Position numbers and translations under genes: made by a program. The notes beneath the pieces are model-generated. The model saw nothing but the letters and a program-made list of their open reading frames with translations. It was not told the DNA's origin and searched no databases. A stretch of 8,403 nucleotides of DNA from Acetatifactor sp. Its GTDB lineage: Bacteria; Bacillota; Clostridia; Lachnospirales; Lachnospiraceae. Below, in pieces: positions 1 through 5,252 of this stretch; position 1 is the stretch's first letter, and each line of letters begins with the position of its first letter. The stretch spans positions 1-8,403 of the forward strand of contig JAEDMI010000103.1 in the NCBI GenBank assembly GCA_016303085.1, written 5' to 3'.

Positions 1-404
1 AATCCTCACCGGGACCGCTGCCGGTAAATGCATCTGTAATTATCGGTTATCGGATTGCCGGAGTTGTAGGATCGCTTACAGCAATATTAGGAACAATACT
101 TCCGCCGATGATAATTATTTCCATTATCTCTTTGTTTTATGAACAATTCCGTACCAATCCCTACATTTCTACTGCATTGCAGGTTATGAGAGCCGGTGTC
201 GCGGCAGTTATTTTTGATGTGGTGATTAATCTGGCAGGTAATGTAATCAAGACAAGGAGATTCTTATACATTGCCATGATGATAGTAGCATTTGTTGCAA
301 CGTATCTTCTGGATGTCAGTGCAATGATAGTCATTCTGACATGCCTGGGAATCGGGCTGATTGATTTGGCAGTTACACTAAAAAAGAAAGGTAAGGTGGC
401 ATAA
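1..404 (+). CDS. Chromate transporter family protein, C-terminal part (5' truncated by window)
   Basis: This membrane protein belongs to the chromate ion transporter (CHR/ChrA) superfamily, in the half-size form where two single-domain proteins are encoded side by side. The reading frame is open from base 3, so the true start lies upstream; about 133 residues are visible. The visible part begins with the family motif SSPGPLPVNAS, the counterpart of TPGPISINSAT in the next gene. It continues with RIAGVVG and several hydrophobic segments, and ends in a basic tail (KKKGKV). The stop codon abuts the start codon of the second half with no spacer, implying translational coupling and probably a heterodimer in the cytoplasmic membrane. 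Family members export chromate or move related oxyanions; the substrate in an anaerobe is uncertain. The family call is confident and the substrate is not. Confidence 0.85.
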   Translation, partial: SSPGPLPVNASVIIGYRIAGVVGSLTAILGTILPPMIIISIISLFYEQFRTNPYISTALQVMRAGVAAVIFDVVINLAGNVIKTRRFLYIAMMIVAFVATYLLDVSAMIVILTCLGIGLIDLAVTLKKKGKVA

Positions 405-977
405 ATGCTATTGTTAAAATTGTTTTTTGCTTTTATTCAAGTTGGCTTATTCAGTGTTGGCGGAGGATATGCGGCTATCCCTCTGATTCAGGAACAGATT
501 GTAAATATTCATGAATTAATGACATTGGAAGAATTTTCCGATTTGATTACAGTGGCAGAAATGACACCGGGACCAATCTCAATTAATTCGGCTACATTTG
601 TGGGGATGAGAATTGCCGGAATTCCCGGAGTCCTTATTTGCACCATTGGCTGTATCATTCCATCCTTCTGTATTTGCCTTATCTTGGCGTATTTTTATTA
701 TAAATACCGTTCTATGAGCGGTGTACAGATAGTTCTCGGTGCCATGAGACCTGCAGTCGTTGCCCTGATTGCATCGGCAGGTGCATCCATTCTCATGTTG
801 GGGTTGTTTCAGGCAGAACTCAGGGAAATGGCACTCGGCAATATCAGAATTGTGGAATTGGGCATTTTTGCCGTGGCGTTATTTTTGCTGAGAAAGTTTA
901 AGTCAAATGCTATTACAATCATTCTTGGCAGTGGTGTGGTCGGAACAATTATTTATACACTTATGGGAGCAGTGTAA
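405..977 (+). CDS. Chromate transporter family protein, second half-size subunit
   Basis: A complete 190-residue single-domain CHR-family membrane protein, the usual length for a half-size subunit. The N-terminus has the family's FSVGGGYAAIPLI motif at about residues 16-28. It is followed by an amphipathic stretch (LMTLEEFSDLITVAEM) and the signature TPGPISINSATFVG at residues 54-67. Four or more hydrophobic segments follow, ending in a glycine-rich helix at the C-terminus. The ATG directly follows the stop of the upstream half. A Shine-Dalgarno-like AAGGTGG (393-399) lies inside the end of that gene, so the two are probably translated together and assemble as a pair with opposite topology. 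Known members carry chromate by sulfate-like oxyanion transport. The LysR gene that follows may control the pair. The start is well supported by the ribosome site and the family N-terminus. Confidence 0.9.
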   Translation: MLLLKLFFAFIQVGLFSVGGGYAAIPLIQEQIVNIHELMTLEEFSDLITVAEMTPGPISINSATFVGMRIAGIPGVLICTIGCIIPSFCICLILAYFYYKYRSMSGVQIVLGAMRPAVVALIASAGASILMLGLFQAELREMALGNIRIVELGIFAVALFLLRKFKSNAITIILGSGVVGTIIYTLMGAV

Positions 978-991
978 GACAGGAGGAGAGC

Positions 992-1900
992 ATGACAATC
1001 CGTCATCTGAAAATTTTTACGACTGTTGCTGACGAGGGTAGTATGAGTCTGGCGGCAAAAAGACTTCATATATCTCAACCCTCCGTCAGTCAGGCAATTT
1101 CTGATTTGGAGAAATACTATGGGATTAGACTTTTTGAAAGACTTTCACAAAAAATATATCTGACGAAGGAGGGAGAGCTTATGCTCTCTTTTTCCCGTCA
1201 TATACTGGATTCTTTTGAGCAGATGGAAGAAGCTGTCAATTATGCTGCCGAGAAGACAAGTCTCCGTATCGGCTGCAGCGTATCGGTGGGAACATGTTTC
1301 ATCAATGACATTTTAGATGAAGCAGAACAAAAAATGCCTGATTGCGAAATAAGCGTGATTGTTTCAAATTCCTCCGATATTGAGCAGGCGGTTCTCAGCA
1401 ATGAAATAGATTTAGGTCTGGTGGAAGGAATTATGAAGAGTAAGGATCTCCTTATCATGCCGGTTTGTGAGGATGAACTTGTTGTTGTATGCGGGAAAAA
1501 TCATGAGCTTGCCAAGGAGAAAAATGTCCCTCTGGAAATGTTGAAAGGGCAGAATTATATCAGCAGGGAAATCGGAAGTGCAGAGAGGAATCAGATTGAA
1601 AAAATATTTGAGGATTATGGTCTTCAGTTGAATAAAACATTTTGCAGTACCAATACCGAAGCAATAAAAAATGCTGTGATAAGGGGACGCGGCATTGCAA
1701 TTTTTTCAAAGAGAGTGGTTGAAAGGGAGTGCGCAGAGGGGCAAATAGTTATTCTTCCTTTAGAAGGGATTACAGTAACGCGGAATATTAATATGGTAAT
1801 ACATAAAAATAAGTATATGTCTGCAAGTATCAAAATGATAAAGGAGATATTGGAGGGAGGCGCGTATAACAGACAGCAGGTATTGAAAGCAGCACGATAA
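992..1900 (+). CDS. LysR-family transcriptional regulator
   Basis: A 302-residue protein of standard LysR length. The N-terminal winged helix-turn-helix covers about residues 1-60: MTIRHLKIFTTVADEGSMSLAAKRLHISQPSVSQ is the classic opening (positions 1-34), and FERLSQKIYLTKEG forms the wing. A linker helix leads to a periplasmic-binding-protein-like effector domain from about residue 88 (SLRIGCSVSVGT) to 290. The ATG lies 5 bases after a perfect AGGAGG (981-986), and 14 bases separate it from the transporter pair upstream, so it is probably co-transcribed with them. This is unusual only in orientation, since many LysR regulators are divergent from their targets. It probably binds DNA as a tetramer and responds to a small ligand, which cannot be deduced here. 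Control of the transporter genes is inferred from context. Confidence 0.93.
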   Translation: MTIRHLKIFTTVADEGSMSLAAKRLHISQPSVSQAISDLEKYYGIRLFERLSQKIYLTKEGELMLSFSRHILDSFEQMEEAVNYAAEKTSLRIGCSVSVGTCFINDILDEAEQKMPDCEISVIVSNSSDIEQAVLSNEIDLGLVEGIMKSKDLLIMPVCEDELVVVCGKNHELAKEKNVPLEMLKGQNYISREIGSAERNQIEKIFEDYGLQLNKTFCSTNTEAIKNAVIRGRGIAIFSKRVVERECAEGQIVILPLEGITVTRNINMVIHKNKYMSASIKMIKEILEGGAYNRQQVLKAAR

Positions 1901-1926
1901 AATCTGTTTTTGTGCAGAATATCCGA

Positions 1927-1955
1927 TTTACTTACAGCTGTGAATTCGGTATAAT
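1927..1955 (+). promoter_or_regulatory. Predicted sigma-A promoter of the gene at 2012
   Basis: A perfect -10 box TATAAT (1950-1955) is preceded by TTTACT (1927-1932, 4 of 6 consensus bases) with the ideal 17-base spacer. Transcription would start near 1962, giving a leader of about 50 bases. It lies in the gap after the LysR gene, which has no obvious terminator hairpin of its own. Confidence 0.6.
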
Positions 1956-2011
1956 GATTTTATCACTTTTCTAATGGAAGTATATGATTCAGGATATGCG
2001 AGGGATAGCGT

Positions 2012-2518
2012 ATGAGAGGAATGGATGATAATATAACCCCCGGCTCGGGACTTACGAAAGAAGAAAAGCTGCAGTCCATCTTTGAGAAGTATAGCGATAT
2101 GCTTAAGGCAAAGAGTCAGAGGTGGTATTTCGCTACCGGAAGCAAGTGGGACAAGAGAAAGATTGAAAGGTTTTTAAAATATTTTTGCATTCCCATGAAA
2201 TTGGATGATACGGTAGCCTTTTTGGATACAACGATATTTAAGTCCTCCAAGGAAGGTTTGCTTTTCACAAAAGAAGGGATTGTTGTGAAGGAGCCTTTGA
2301 ACAAGCTTTATTATCTGAAGTACAGTAAGATAAAGGATGCAGAGCTGGAGGAAGAATACAATGATGCCGGTTACCTGACCGACTCGAAGATTATTATTCA
2401 TCTTAAGGATGAAACCGAGAGAATTGTGTTCGACTATTATATCAGGAAGCATTTTTTTGTGGATTATATTAATGAAGTAGTGAAATTTCTGGCAAGCTAT
2501 GAGCCCAAGCACGTGTAA
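2012..2518 (+). CDS. Hypothetical cytosolic protein, possible bacterial PH-like domain
   Basis: A 168-residue soluble protein with no signal peptide or membrane segment. Residues 14-62 are charged and probably helical (KEEKLQSIFEKYSDMLKAK). Residues 65-160 read as alternating short strands followed by a C-terminal helix (FVDYINEVVKFLASY). The stretch DTTIFKSSKEGLLFTKEGI (residues 72-90) resembles the beginning of small bacterial PH-like domains, in which a 'switched on in this cell' strand pair precedes a YxxI segment (here LKYSKI). That assignment is by eye and tentative. The ATG at 2012 has AGGG (2001-2004) 7 bases upstream; an in-frame ATG at 2021 has its purine run too close to serve well. 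A strong predicted promoter precedes the gene, and its own downstream neighbour has a separate promoter, so it is probably monocistronic. Function unknown. Confidence 0.75.
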   Translation: MRGMDDNITPGSGLTKEEKLQSIFEKYSDMLKAKSQRWYFATGSKWDKRKIERFLKYFCIPMKLDDTVAFLDTTIFKSSKEGLLFTKEGIVVKEPLNKLYYLKYSKIKDAELEEEYNDAGYLTDSKIIIHLKDETERIVFDYYIRKHFFVDYINEVVKFLASYEPKHV

Positions 2519-2596
2519 AAACTGAGAGTGAGTGAAGCAGTTTCGGACCGGAGGAAATACCGACAATAAAATGATGTTTATGTTGCCTGAAAGGCA

Positions 2597-2605
2597 TGAT
2601 ATAAT
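2597..2605 (+). promoter_or_regulatory. Extended -10 promoter of the 2644/2855 gene pair
   Basis: TGATATAAT is an extended -10 element (TG-N-TATAAT) with a perfect hexamer at 2600-2605. The -35 position 17 bases upstream is only TTTATG, which is acceptable for an extended -10 promoter. Transcription should start near 2612, about 32 bases before the first start codon. Confidence 0.6.
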
Positions 2606-2643
2606 TTCTTCTGTAAACATATGATATTTCAGGAGGGAAGAAA

Positions 2644-2874
2644 ATGGACCGTAAGCATGGCAGCAAGATGGTTGCACCGATTATCATTACCGTGATTTTA
2701 GTCCTGTATTACATAGGTTTCTTTGTGATTTGTGCATTCATGCCTATGCCTGTGGTACTGAAGCTGTTGTTTGGGCTGATTCCGCTTTTGCTTGCGGGTG
2801 TCTGCATCTTTGTCCTGATGGAGAGAATCAAAGAGATAAGGAGTGGGGAAGAGGATGATCTTAGTAACTACTGA
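2644..2874 (+). CDS. Small two-helix membrane protein
   Basis: A 76-residue protein with two predicted transmembrane helices, about residues 9-31 and 36-58. They are separated by a short MPMP turn, and a basic N-terminus (MDRKHGSK) and an acidic C-terminal tail (SGEEDDLSNY) flank them. Both termini are therefore probably cytoplasmic. The start follows AGGAGGG (2631-2637) with 6 bases of spacing, a strong ribosome site. The last 20 bases overlap the beginning of the YbjQ-family gene, so the two are translationally coupled and plausibly work together, perhaps with the YbjQ protein docking at the membrane. I do not recognise a named family for it; the function is unknown. Confidence 0.8.
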   Translation: MDRKHGSKMVAPIIITVILVLYYIGFFVICAFMPMPVVLKLLFGLIPLLLAGVCIFVLMERIKEIRSGEEDDLSNY

Positions 2875-3166
2875 TTACATTACAGGTAAGAATCTGGAGA
2901 TGTTGGGACTGGTAAAGGGAAGCACTATTCAGAGCAAGAATCTGGGACGCGACATTACCCAGAGCTTTAAAACCCTGGTGGGCGGTGAACTGAAAGCTTA
3001 CACAGAGATGATGAATGAGGCCAGAGCCCTGGCTACCAAGCGTATGGTGGAGGAGGCTGAAAGCCTGGGAGCAGATGCTGTGGTAAATATTCGTTACAGC
3101 TCCGCTTCTGTAATGGCAGGTGCGGCAGAGGTCATTGCCTACGGTACCGCCGTAAAGTTTGTATAA
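2855..3166 (+). CDS. YbjQ/UPF0145 family protein
   Basis: A 103-residue protein of the YbjQ family (UPF0145, Pfam 'putative heavy-metal-binding domain'), which forms compact pentameric rings in solved members. Family marks are the opening MILVTTDYITGKNLEMLGLV, the GRDI motif, the GGELKAYTEMMNEAR helix, GADAVVNIRY, and the closing EVIAYGTAVKF strand. The sequence has no cysteine, so the metal-binding label should not be taken literally. I chose the ATG at 2855 rather than the in-frame GTG at 2843, because family members start at MI and an AAGGAG (2838-2843) lies 11 bases upstream. The gene overlaps the membrane protein gene by 20 bases. Physiological role unknown. Confidence 0.92.
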   Translation: MILVTTDYITGKNLEMLGLVKGSTIQSKNLGRDITQSFKTLVGGELKAYTEMMNEARALATKRMVEEAESLGADAVVNIRYSSASVMAGAAEVIAYGTAVKFV

Positions 3167-3181
3167 AGTGTGTTGGTTTTG

Positions 3182-3217
3182 AACCGGGCTGCGGAACGTA
3201 AATCTGCAGTCCGGTTT
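3182..3217 (+). terminator. Hairpin after the YbjQ gene, possible intrinsic terminator
   Basis: Bases 3182-3192 (AACCGGGCTGC) pair with 3206-3216 (GCAGTCCGGTT) in an 11-pair stem with one G-T wobble and a 13-base loop. The following tract is only TTT then ATG, so termination may be inefficient. It lies 15 bases after the stop of the YbjQ gene, the usual terminator position. Confidence 0.45.
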
Positions 3218-3250
3218 ATGCGTATGTTGGGGAAGACTGCAAGATATAAT

Positions 3251-3280
3251 TTGACCGACAGTGCAGTATCGAAATATGCT
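3251..3280 (+). promoter_or_regulatory. Predicted promoter of the WYL regulator
   Basis: TTGACC (3251-3256, 5 of 6) and TATGCT (3275-3280, 4 of 6) are separated by 18 bases, giving a start near 3287 and a short leader. A perfect TATAAT at 3245-3250 lies immediately upstream but has no -35 at a normal distance and no TG extension, so I prefer the downstream pair. Confidence 0.4.
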
Positions 3281-3313
3281 CCGAAGATGAGAGTATGGTA
3301 AGGAACAGGATAG

Positions 3314-4210
3314 ATGTTAAGTCGTTTATTGGGAATAATCTATATTTTATTAAAAAAGGGAACAGTGACGGCGGGAGAACTGGCGCAGCAGTTTGAGGTG
3401 TCTGTGCGGACAATTTACCGCGATGTGGAGCAGCTGAGTCTGGCGGGAATCCCGGTTTACGCCCGCAAGGGCAAGAATGGCGGAATCAGTCTGACGGAGC
3501 GCTTCGTGCTGGACAAGATGATGATATCCGAAGAAGAACAGAGGAGGATTCTGGCGGCACTGGCCAGCCTCCGGGAGACGGGAGCCCGGGAGGAAGAGGA
3601 GATCCTGCAAAAGCTGGGTACATTTTTCAAAGCGGATATCCCTGACTGGGTAGCCATTGATTTTTCCGATTGGAGCGGAAGAAGACAGGAGCTGTTCGAG
3701 CAGATTCGGCAGGCTATTTTGGAGCGGCGGGTGCTGGAATTCGATTACTACGGTCAGTATGGGGAGATGAGCCGCCGGACTGTGGAGCCGGTACAACTGC
3801 TGTTCAAGGATTATACCTGGTATGTGCGGGCTTATTGCAGAAAAAGACAGGATATGCGGTTGTTTAAGGTCCTGCGGATGAAACGTGTGGAGCTGTTGGA
3901 GGAGACCTTTGAAGGCGGCAGAAGTTTTCCGATGGAGGCGGCATATGAAAACAAACCTCGGACAGAAACACAAGAGATAGTATTTATTATTGATAAAAAG
4001 GAAGCTTACCGGGTTTACGACCGCTTTGAAGAGGAAGAAATTACCCTACTTCCTGACGGCGATTTCCGGATTACACTCCGCGCGCCTTTGGATGATTGGG
4101 TCTATGGAATGATTCTGTCCTTTGGACCCTCTGCCGGAGTGATTTCACCGGAGTATGTAAAAAAGGAAATGATTCAAAAAATACAGGATATGGGGAAAAA
4201 ATATTTATAA
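3314..4210 (+). CDS. WYL-domain transcriptional regulator (YafY-like)
   Basis: A 298-residue regulator with the full three-part layout. Residues 1-60 form an HTH_11-type winged helix: GTVTAGELAQQFEVSVRTIY, then RDVEQLSLAGIPVYA and the wing KGKNGGISL. The middle WYL domain (about 125-200) contains VLEFDYYG, the TVEPVQLLFKDYTWYVRAYC core with W169-Y170-V171, and RLFKVLRM. The C-terminal WCX extension runs from about 222 to the end (YRVYDRFEEEEITLL to SPEYVKKEMIQKI). WYL proteins sense ligands, in several studied cases single-stranded DNA or nucleotides, and many control DNA-damage or stress genes. The start has AAGGA (3300-3304) 9 bases upstream. The gene cluster beginning 100 bases downstream has a palindrome in its promoter and is the likely target. 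Confidence 0.93.
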   Translation: MLSRLLGIIYILLKKGTVTAGELAQQFEVSVRTIYRDVEQLSLAGIPVYARKGKNGGISLTERFVLDKMMISEEEQRRILAALASLRETGAREEEEILQKLGTFFKADIPDWVAIDFSDWSGRRQELFEQIRQAILERRVLEFDYYGQYGEMSRRTVEPVQLLFKDYTWYVRAYCRKRQDMRLFKVLRMKRVELLEETFEGGRSFPMEAAYENKPRTETQEIVFIIDKKEAYRVYDRFEEEEITLLPDGDFRITLRAPLDDWVYGMILSFGPSAGVISPEYVKKEMIQKIQDMGKKYL

Positions 4211-4212
4211 TA

Positions 4213-4228
4213 TGACACACAGATGTCA
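4213..4228. promoter_or_regulatory. Candidate operator palindrome TGACA-N6-TGTCA
   Basis: TGACA (4213-4217) and its exact reverse complement TGTCA (4224-4228) are separated by CACAGA. The centre coincides with the place where the -35 hexamer of the extended -10 promoter at 4238-4246 would sit. An 11-base centre-to-centre spacing suits a dimeric helix-turn-helix protein, and the WYL regulator encoded just upstream is the natural candidate. Binding is inferred. Confidence 0.5.
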
Positions 4229-4237
4229 GTTTATCCC

Positions 4238-4246
4238 TGCTATAGT
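4238..4246 (+). promoter_or_regulatory. Extended -10 promoter of the zinc-ribbon gene cluster
   Basis: TGCTATAGT fits TG-N-TATAAT with one mismatch in the hexamer (4241-4246). No recognisable -35 hexamer lies 17 bases upstream; the palindrome 4213-4228 occupies that place. Transcription would start near 4253, ahead of the ATGs at 4307 and 4322 but after the in-frame ATG at 4223. Confidence 0.5.
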
Positions 4247-4321
4247 TATCCTATGAGAAGCCTTGAAGAGCTTCCAAATAATGCCCTACATGAAAGGGAT
4301 AAAATAATGGAGGATAACAAA

Positions 4322-4591
4322 ATGGAACAGAATCTGAAGATTTGTCAAAGCTGTGGTATGCCCATGCAGGAGGAGCAGTACGGAACCGAAAAGGATGGCA
4401 GCAAAAATGACAGCTATTGCTGTTACTGCTACAAGGACGGCGGATTTGTCGGGAACAGTACGATGGAGGAAATGGTGGAATTCTGTGCACCCTTTGAAGT
4501 GGAGGGAGGACGTGCAAAGGATTTGGAAGAAGCAAAAGCACAGCTGATGCAATATTTCCCTACACTGGAGAGATGGAAGAAAAAGAATTAA
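4322..4591 (+). CDS. Zinc-ribbon domain protein (Zn_ribbon_2 type)
   Basis: An 89-residue soluble protein of the 'putative zinc ribbon' family. CQSCGMPM (C8, C11) and YCCYCYKDGGF (C33, C34, C36) supply the metal ligands, with the family spacer GTEKDGSKNDSY between them. C55 and an amphipathic C-terminal helix (DLEEAKAQLMQYFPTLERWK) follow. Two tandem starts are possible. ATG 4322 has GGAGG (4309-4313) 8 bases upstream and puts CQSCG near the N-terminus as usual. ATG 4307 has AAGGG (4294-4298) 8 bases upstream and would add MEDNK. The longer frame from 4223 starts before the predicted transcription start. The gene heads a tight cluster, 14 bases before the next gene, downstream of the WYL regulator and its candidate operator. 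Biochemical role unknown. Confidence 0.88.
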   Translation: MEQNLKICQSCGMPMQEEQYGTEKDGSKNDSYCCYCYKDGGFVGNSTMEEMVEFCAPFEVEGGRAKDLEEAKAQLMQYFPTLERWKKKN

Positions 4592-4605
4592 AGGAGAGTT
4601 AAAAA

Positions 4606-4803
4606 ATGCTGGAGATACCGGAGAGCCTGACAATCGCAGGACAGATGAATGAGACCATGCTCAGTAAAAAGACCGTGGGAAAGCCCTGCCTCTATTGCGG
4701 GAATGTGATTCAAAAGGCAAATTACATGGGCGGAACCGTGTATTTCTGCCCCGCTTGCCAGAGAATCCGGTATAGCAGTCAAAAAGAGTTTCCGGAAAAG
4801 TGA
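4606..4803 (+). CDS. Miniature Fpg/Nei-like protein: N-terminus joined to C-terminal zinc finger, core missing
   Basis: A 65-residue protein. Its first part, MLEIPESLTIAGQMNE, matches the N-terminus of Fpg/Nei (endonuclease VIII-like) DNA glycosylases, where MxELPE begins the catalytic domain. Without a break it continues as MLSKKTVGKPCLYCGNVI and then GGTVYFCPACQ, the family's C-terminal zinc finger with C28, C31, C48 and C51. Normal members are about 270-290 residues, so roughly 200 residues have been lost in frame: the beta-sandwich catalytic domain and the helix-two-turn-helix. Residue 2 is Leu where true Fpg has the catalytic Pro. Without the core, glycosylase activity is not expected, although the finger might still bind DNA. 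AAGGAG (4591-4596) lies 9 bases before the ATG, so translation looks intact. It is either an in-frame deletion remnant or a retained small protein. Confidence 0.75.
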   Translation: MLEIPESLTIAGQMNETMLSKKTVGKPCLYCGNVIQKANYMGGTVYFCPACQRIRYSSQKEFPEK

Positions 4804-4818
4804 TGAGGAGATACGGAT

Positions 4819-5000
4819 ATGCCCAAAAATGATAATGCACATTCCATCAGAATGGTAAGCAGCTTGGAAAAAAATGCAGGAAAAGATGCAGCGAGAGGAG
4901 TGGAAGAAAAATACCCGTTATCCATGAGTGCCAACATTGAAAAGAAATTTGAAAGTATTAATCCGGCAGTACAAGCTGCGTAATACAAGTGGAATGGTAA
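4819..5000 (+). pseudogene. Remnant of a Cys-containing Firmicutes family (DUF6144-like), core deleted and frameshifted
   Basis: The open frame 4819-4983 encodes 54 residues (MPKNDNAHSIRMVSSLEKNA, then GKDAARGVEEKYPLS and IEKKFESINPAVQAA). GAGGAG (4805-4810) lies 8 bases upstream, a good ribosome site. The first 45 residues resemble the N-terminus of a family I recall as DUF6144 (a xRMxxSIEKNAGKEAA, KYPLSKSAxIEKKFE pattern). The last ten do not fit. In another frame, bases 4962-5000 read SGSTSCVIQVEW and stop, which resembles that family's C-terminus. Adding one base near 4960 would give ESIKSGSTSCVIQVEW. The gene therefore looks like an N- and C-terminal fusion with about 100 or more residues deleted and a one-base shift. 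The family name is from memory. If it is wrong, this is simply a 54-residue hypothetical gene ending at 4983. Confidence 0.55.
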
Positions 5001-5252
5001 TTATGCAAGAATAATTGCAAGACCTGATAGTTATTGGTTACATCCTTGATTTATTTGTTGCCTCTTTTCTGTTAAGCGGAAGCAGATATGATTTCGCGAT
5101 AGATTGTATATTCTTTTTATACCCGGAGATTGTGCCCTTGCCGCCGGTGATATTTTGTGCTAATGTATGGATATGGTACTTTCCGGCACAGACAAAAAAC
5201 GGTTGGCACAGGAAGTACAAGATATATGGAATGGACAGACTGGGAGGATATT
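5001..5252. other. Noncoding stretch before the endoglucanase gene
   Basis: I see no convincing gene, RNA or terminator in these 252 bases. A 102-residue frame from a TTG at 5015 has no ribosome site, no recognisable domain, and overlaps the endoglucanase signal peptide. The only promoter candidate is TTGCCG (5138-5143), 17 bases, then TAATGT (5161-5166) with a TG extension at 5158-5159; it is weak. The gap probably holds the endoglucanase promoter and leader. Confidence 0.45.

Noticed and set aside
2584..2596. Small inverted repeat TGCCT-GAA-AGGCA before the extended -10 box
   Set aside because: A five-pair stem with a three-base loop is too short to call as an operator or terminator; it may be chance.
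2843..2854. GTG start for the YbjQ-family gene
   Set aside because: The extra MGKR is not typical of the family, and the ATG at 2855 has AAGGAG upstream.
3245..3250. Perfect TATAAT as the -10 box of the WYL gene
   Set aside because: There is no TG extension and no -35 at 16-18 bases; TTGGGG at 3227 is only 12 bases away. The TTGACC/TATGCT pair fits better.
3350..3973. 207-residue minus-strand open frame
   Set aside because: It is antisense to the WYL regulator, low in recognisable domains, and rich in His, Leu and Gln as expected for a shadow frame.
4223..4321. Longer N-terminus for the zinc-ribbon protein
   Set aside because: The ATG at 4223 lies inside the palindrome and upstream of the predicted transcription start, has no ribosome site, and adds residues not expected in the family.
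4998..5024. Imperfect tandem TAATTATGCAAGA / ATAATTGCAAGA
   Set aside because: It is short, AT-rich and imperfect, with no link to a mobile element or attachment site.
5157..5252. Longer N-terminus for the endoglucanase
   Set aside because: The 32 extra residues would bury the lipoprotein signal peptide; GGGAGG just before 5253 and the MKKKIL opening fix the start there.
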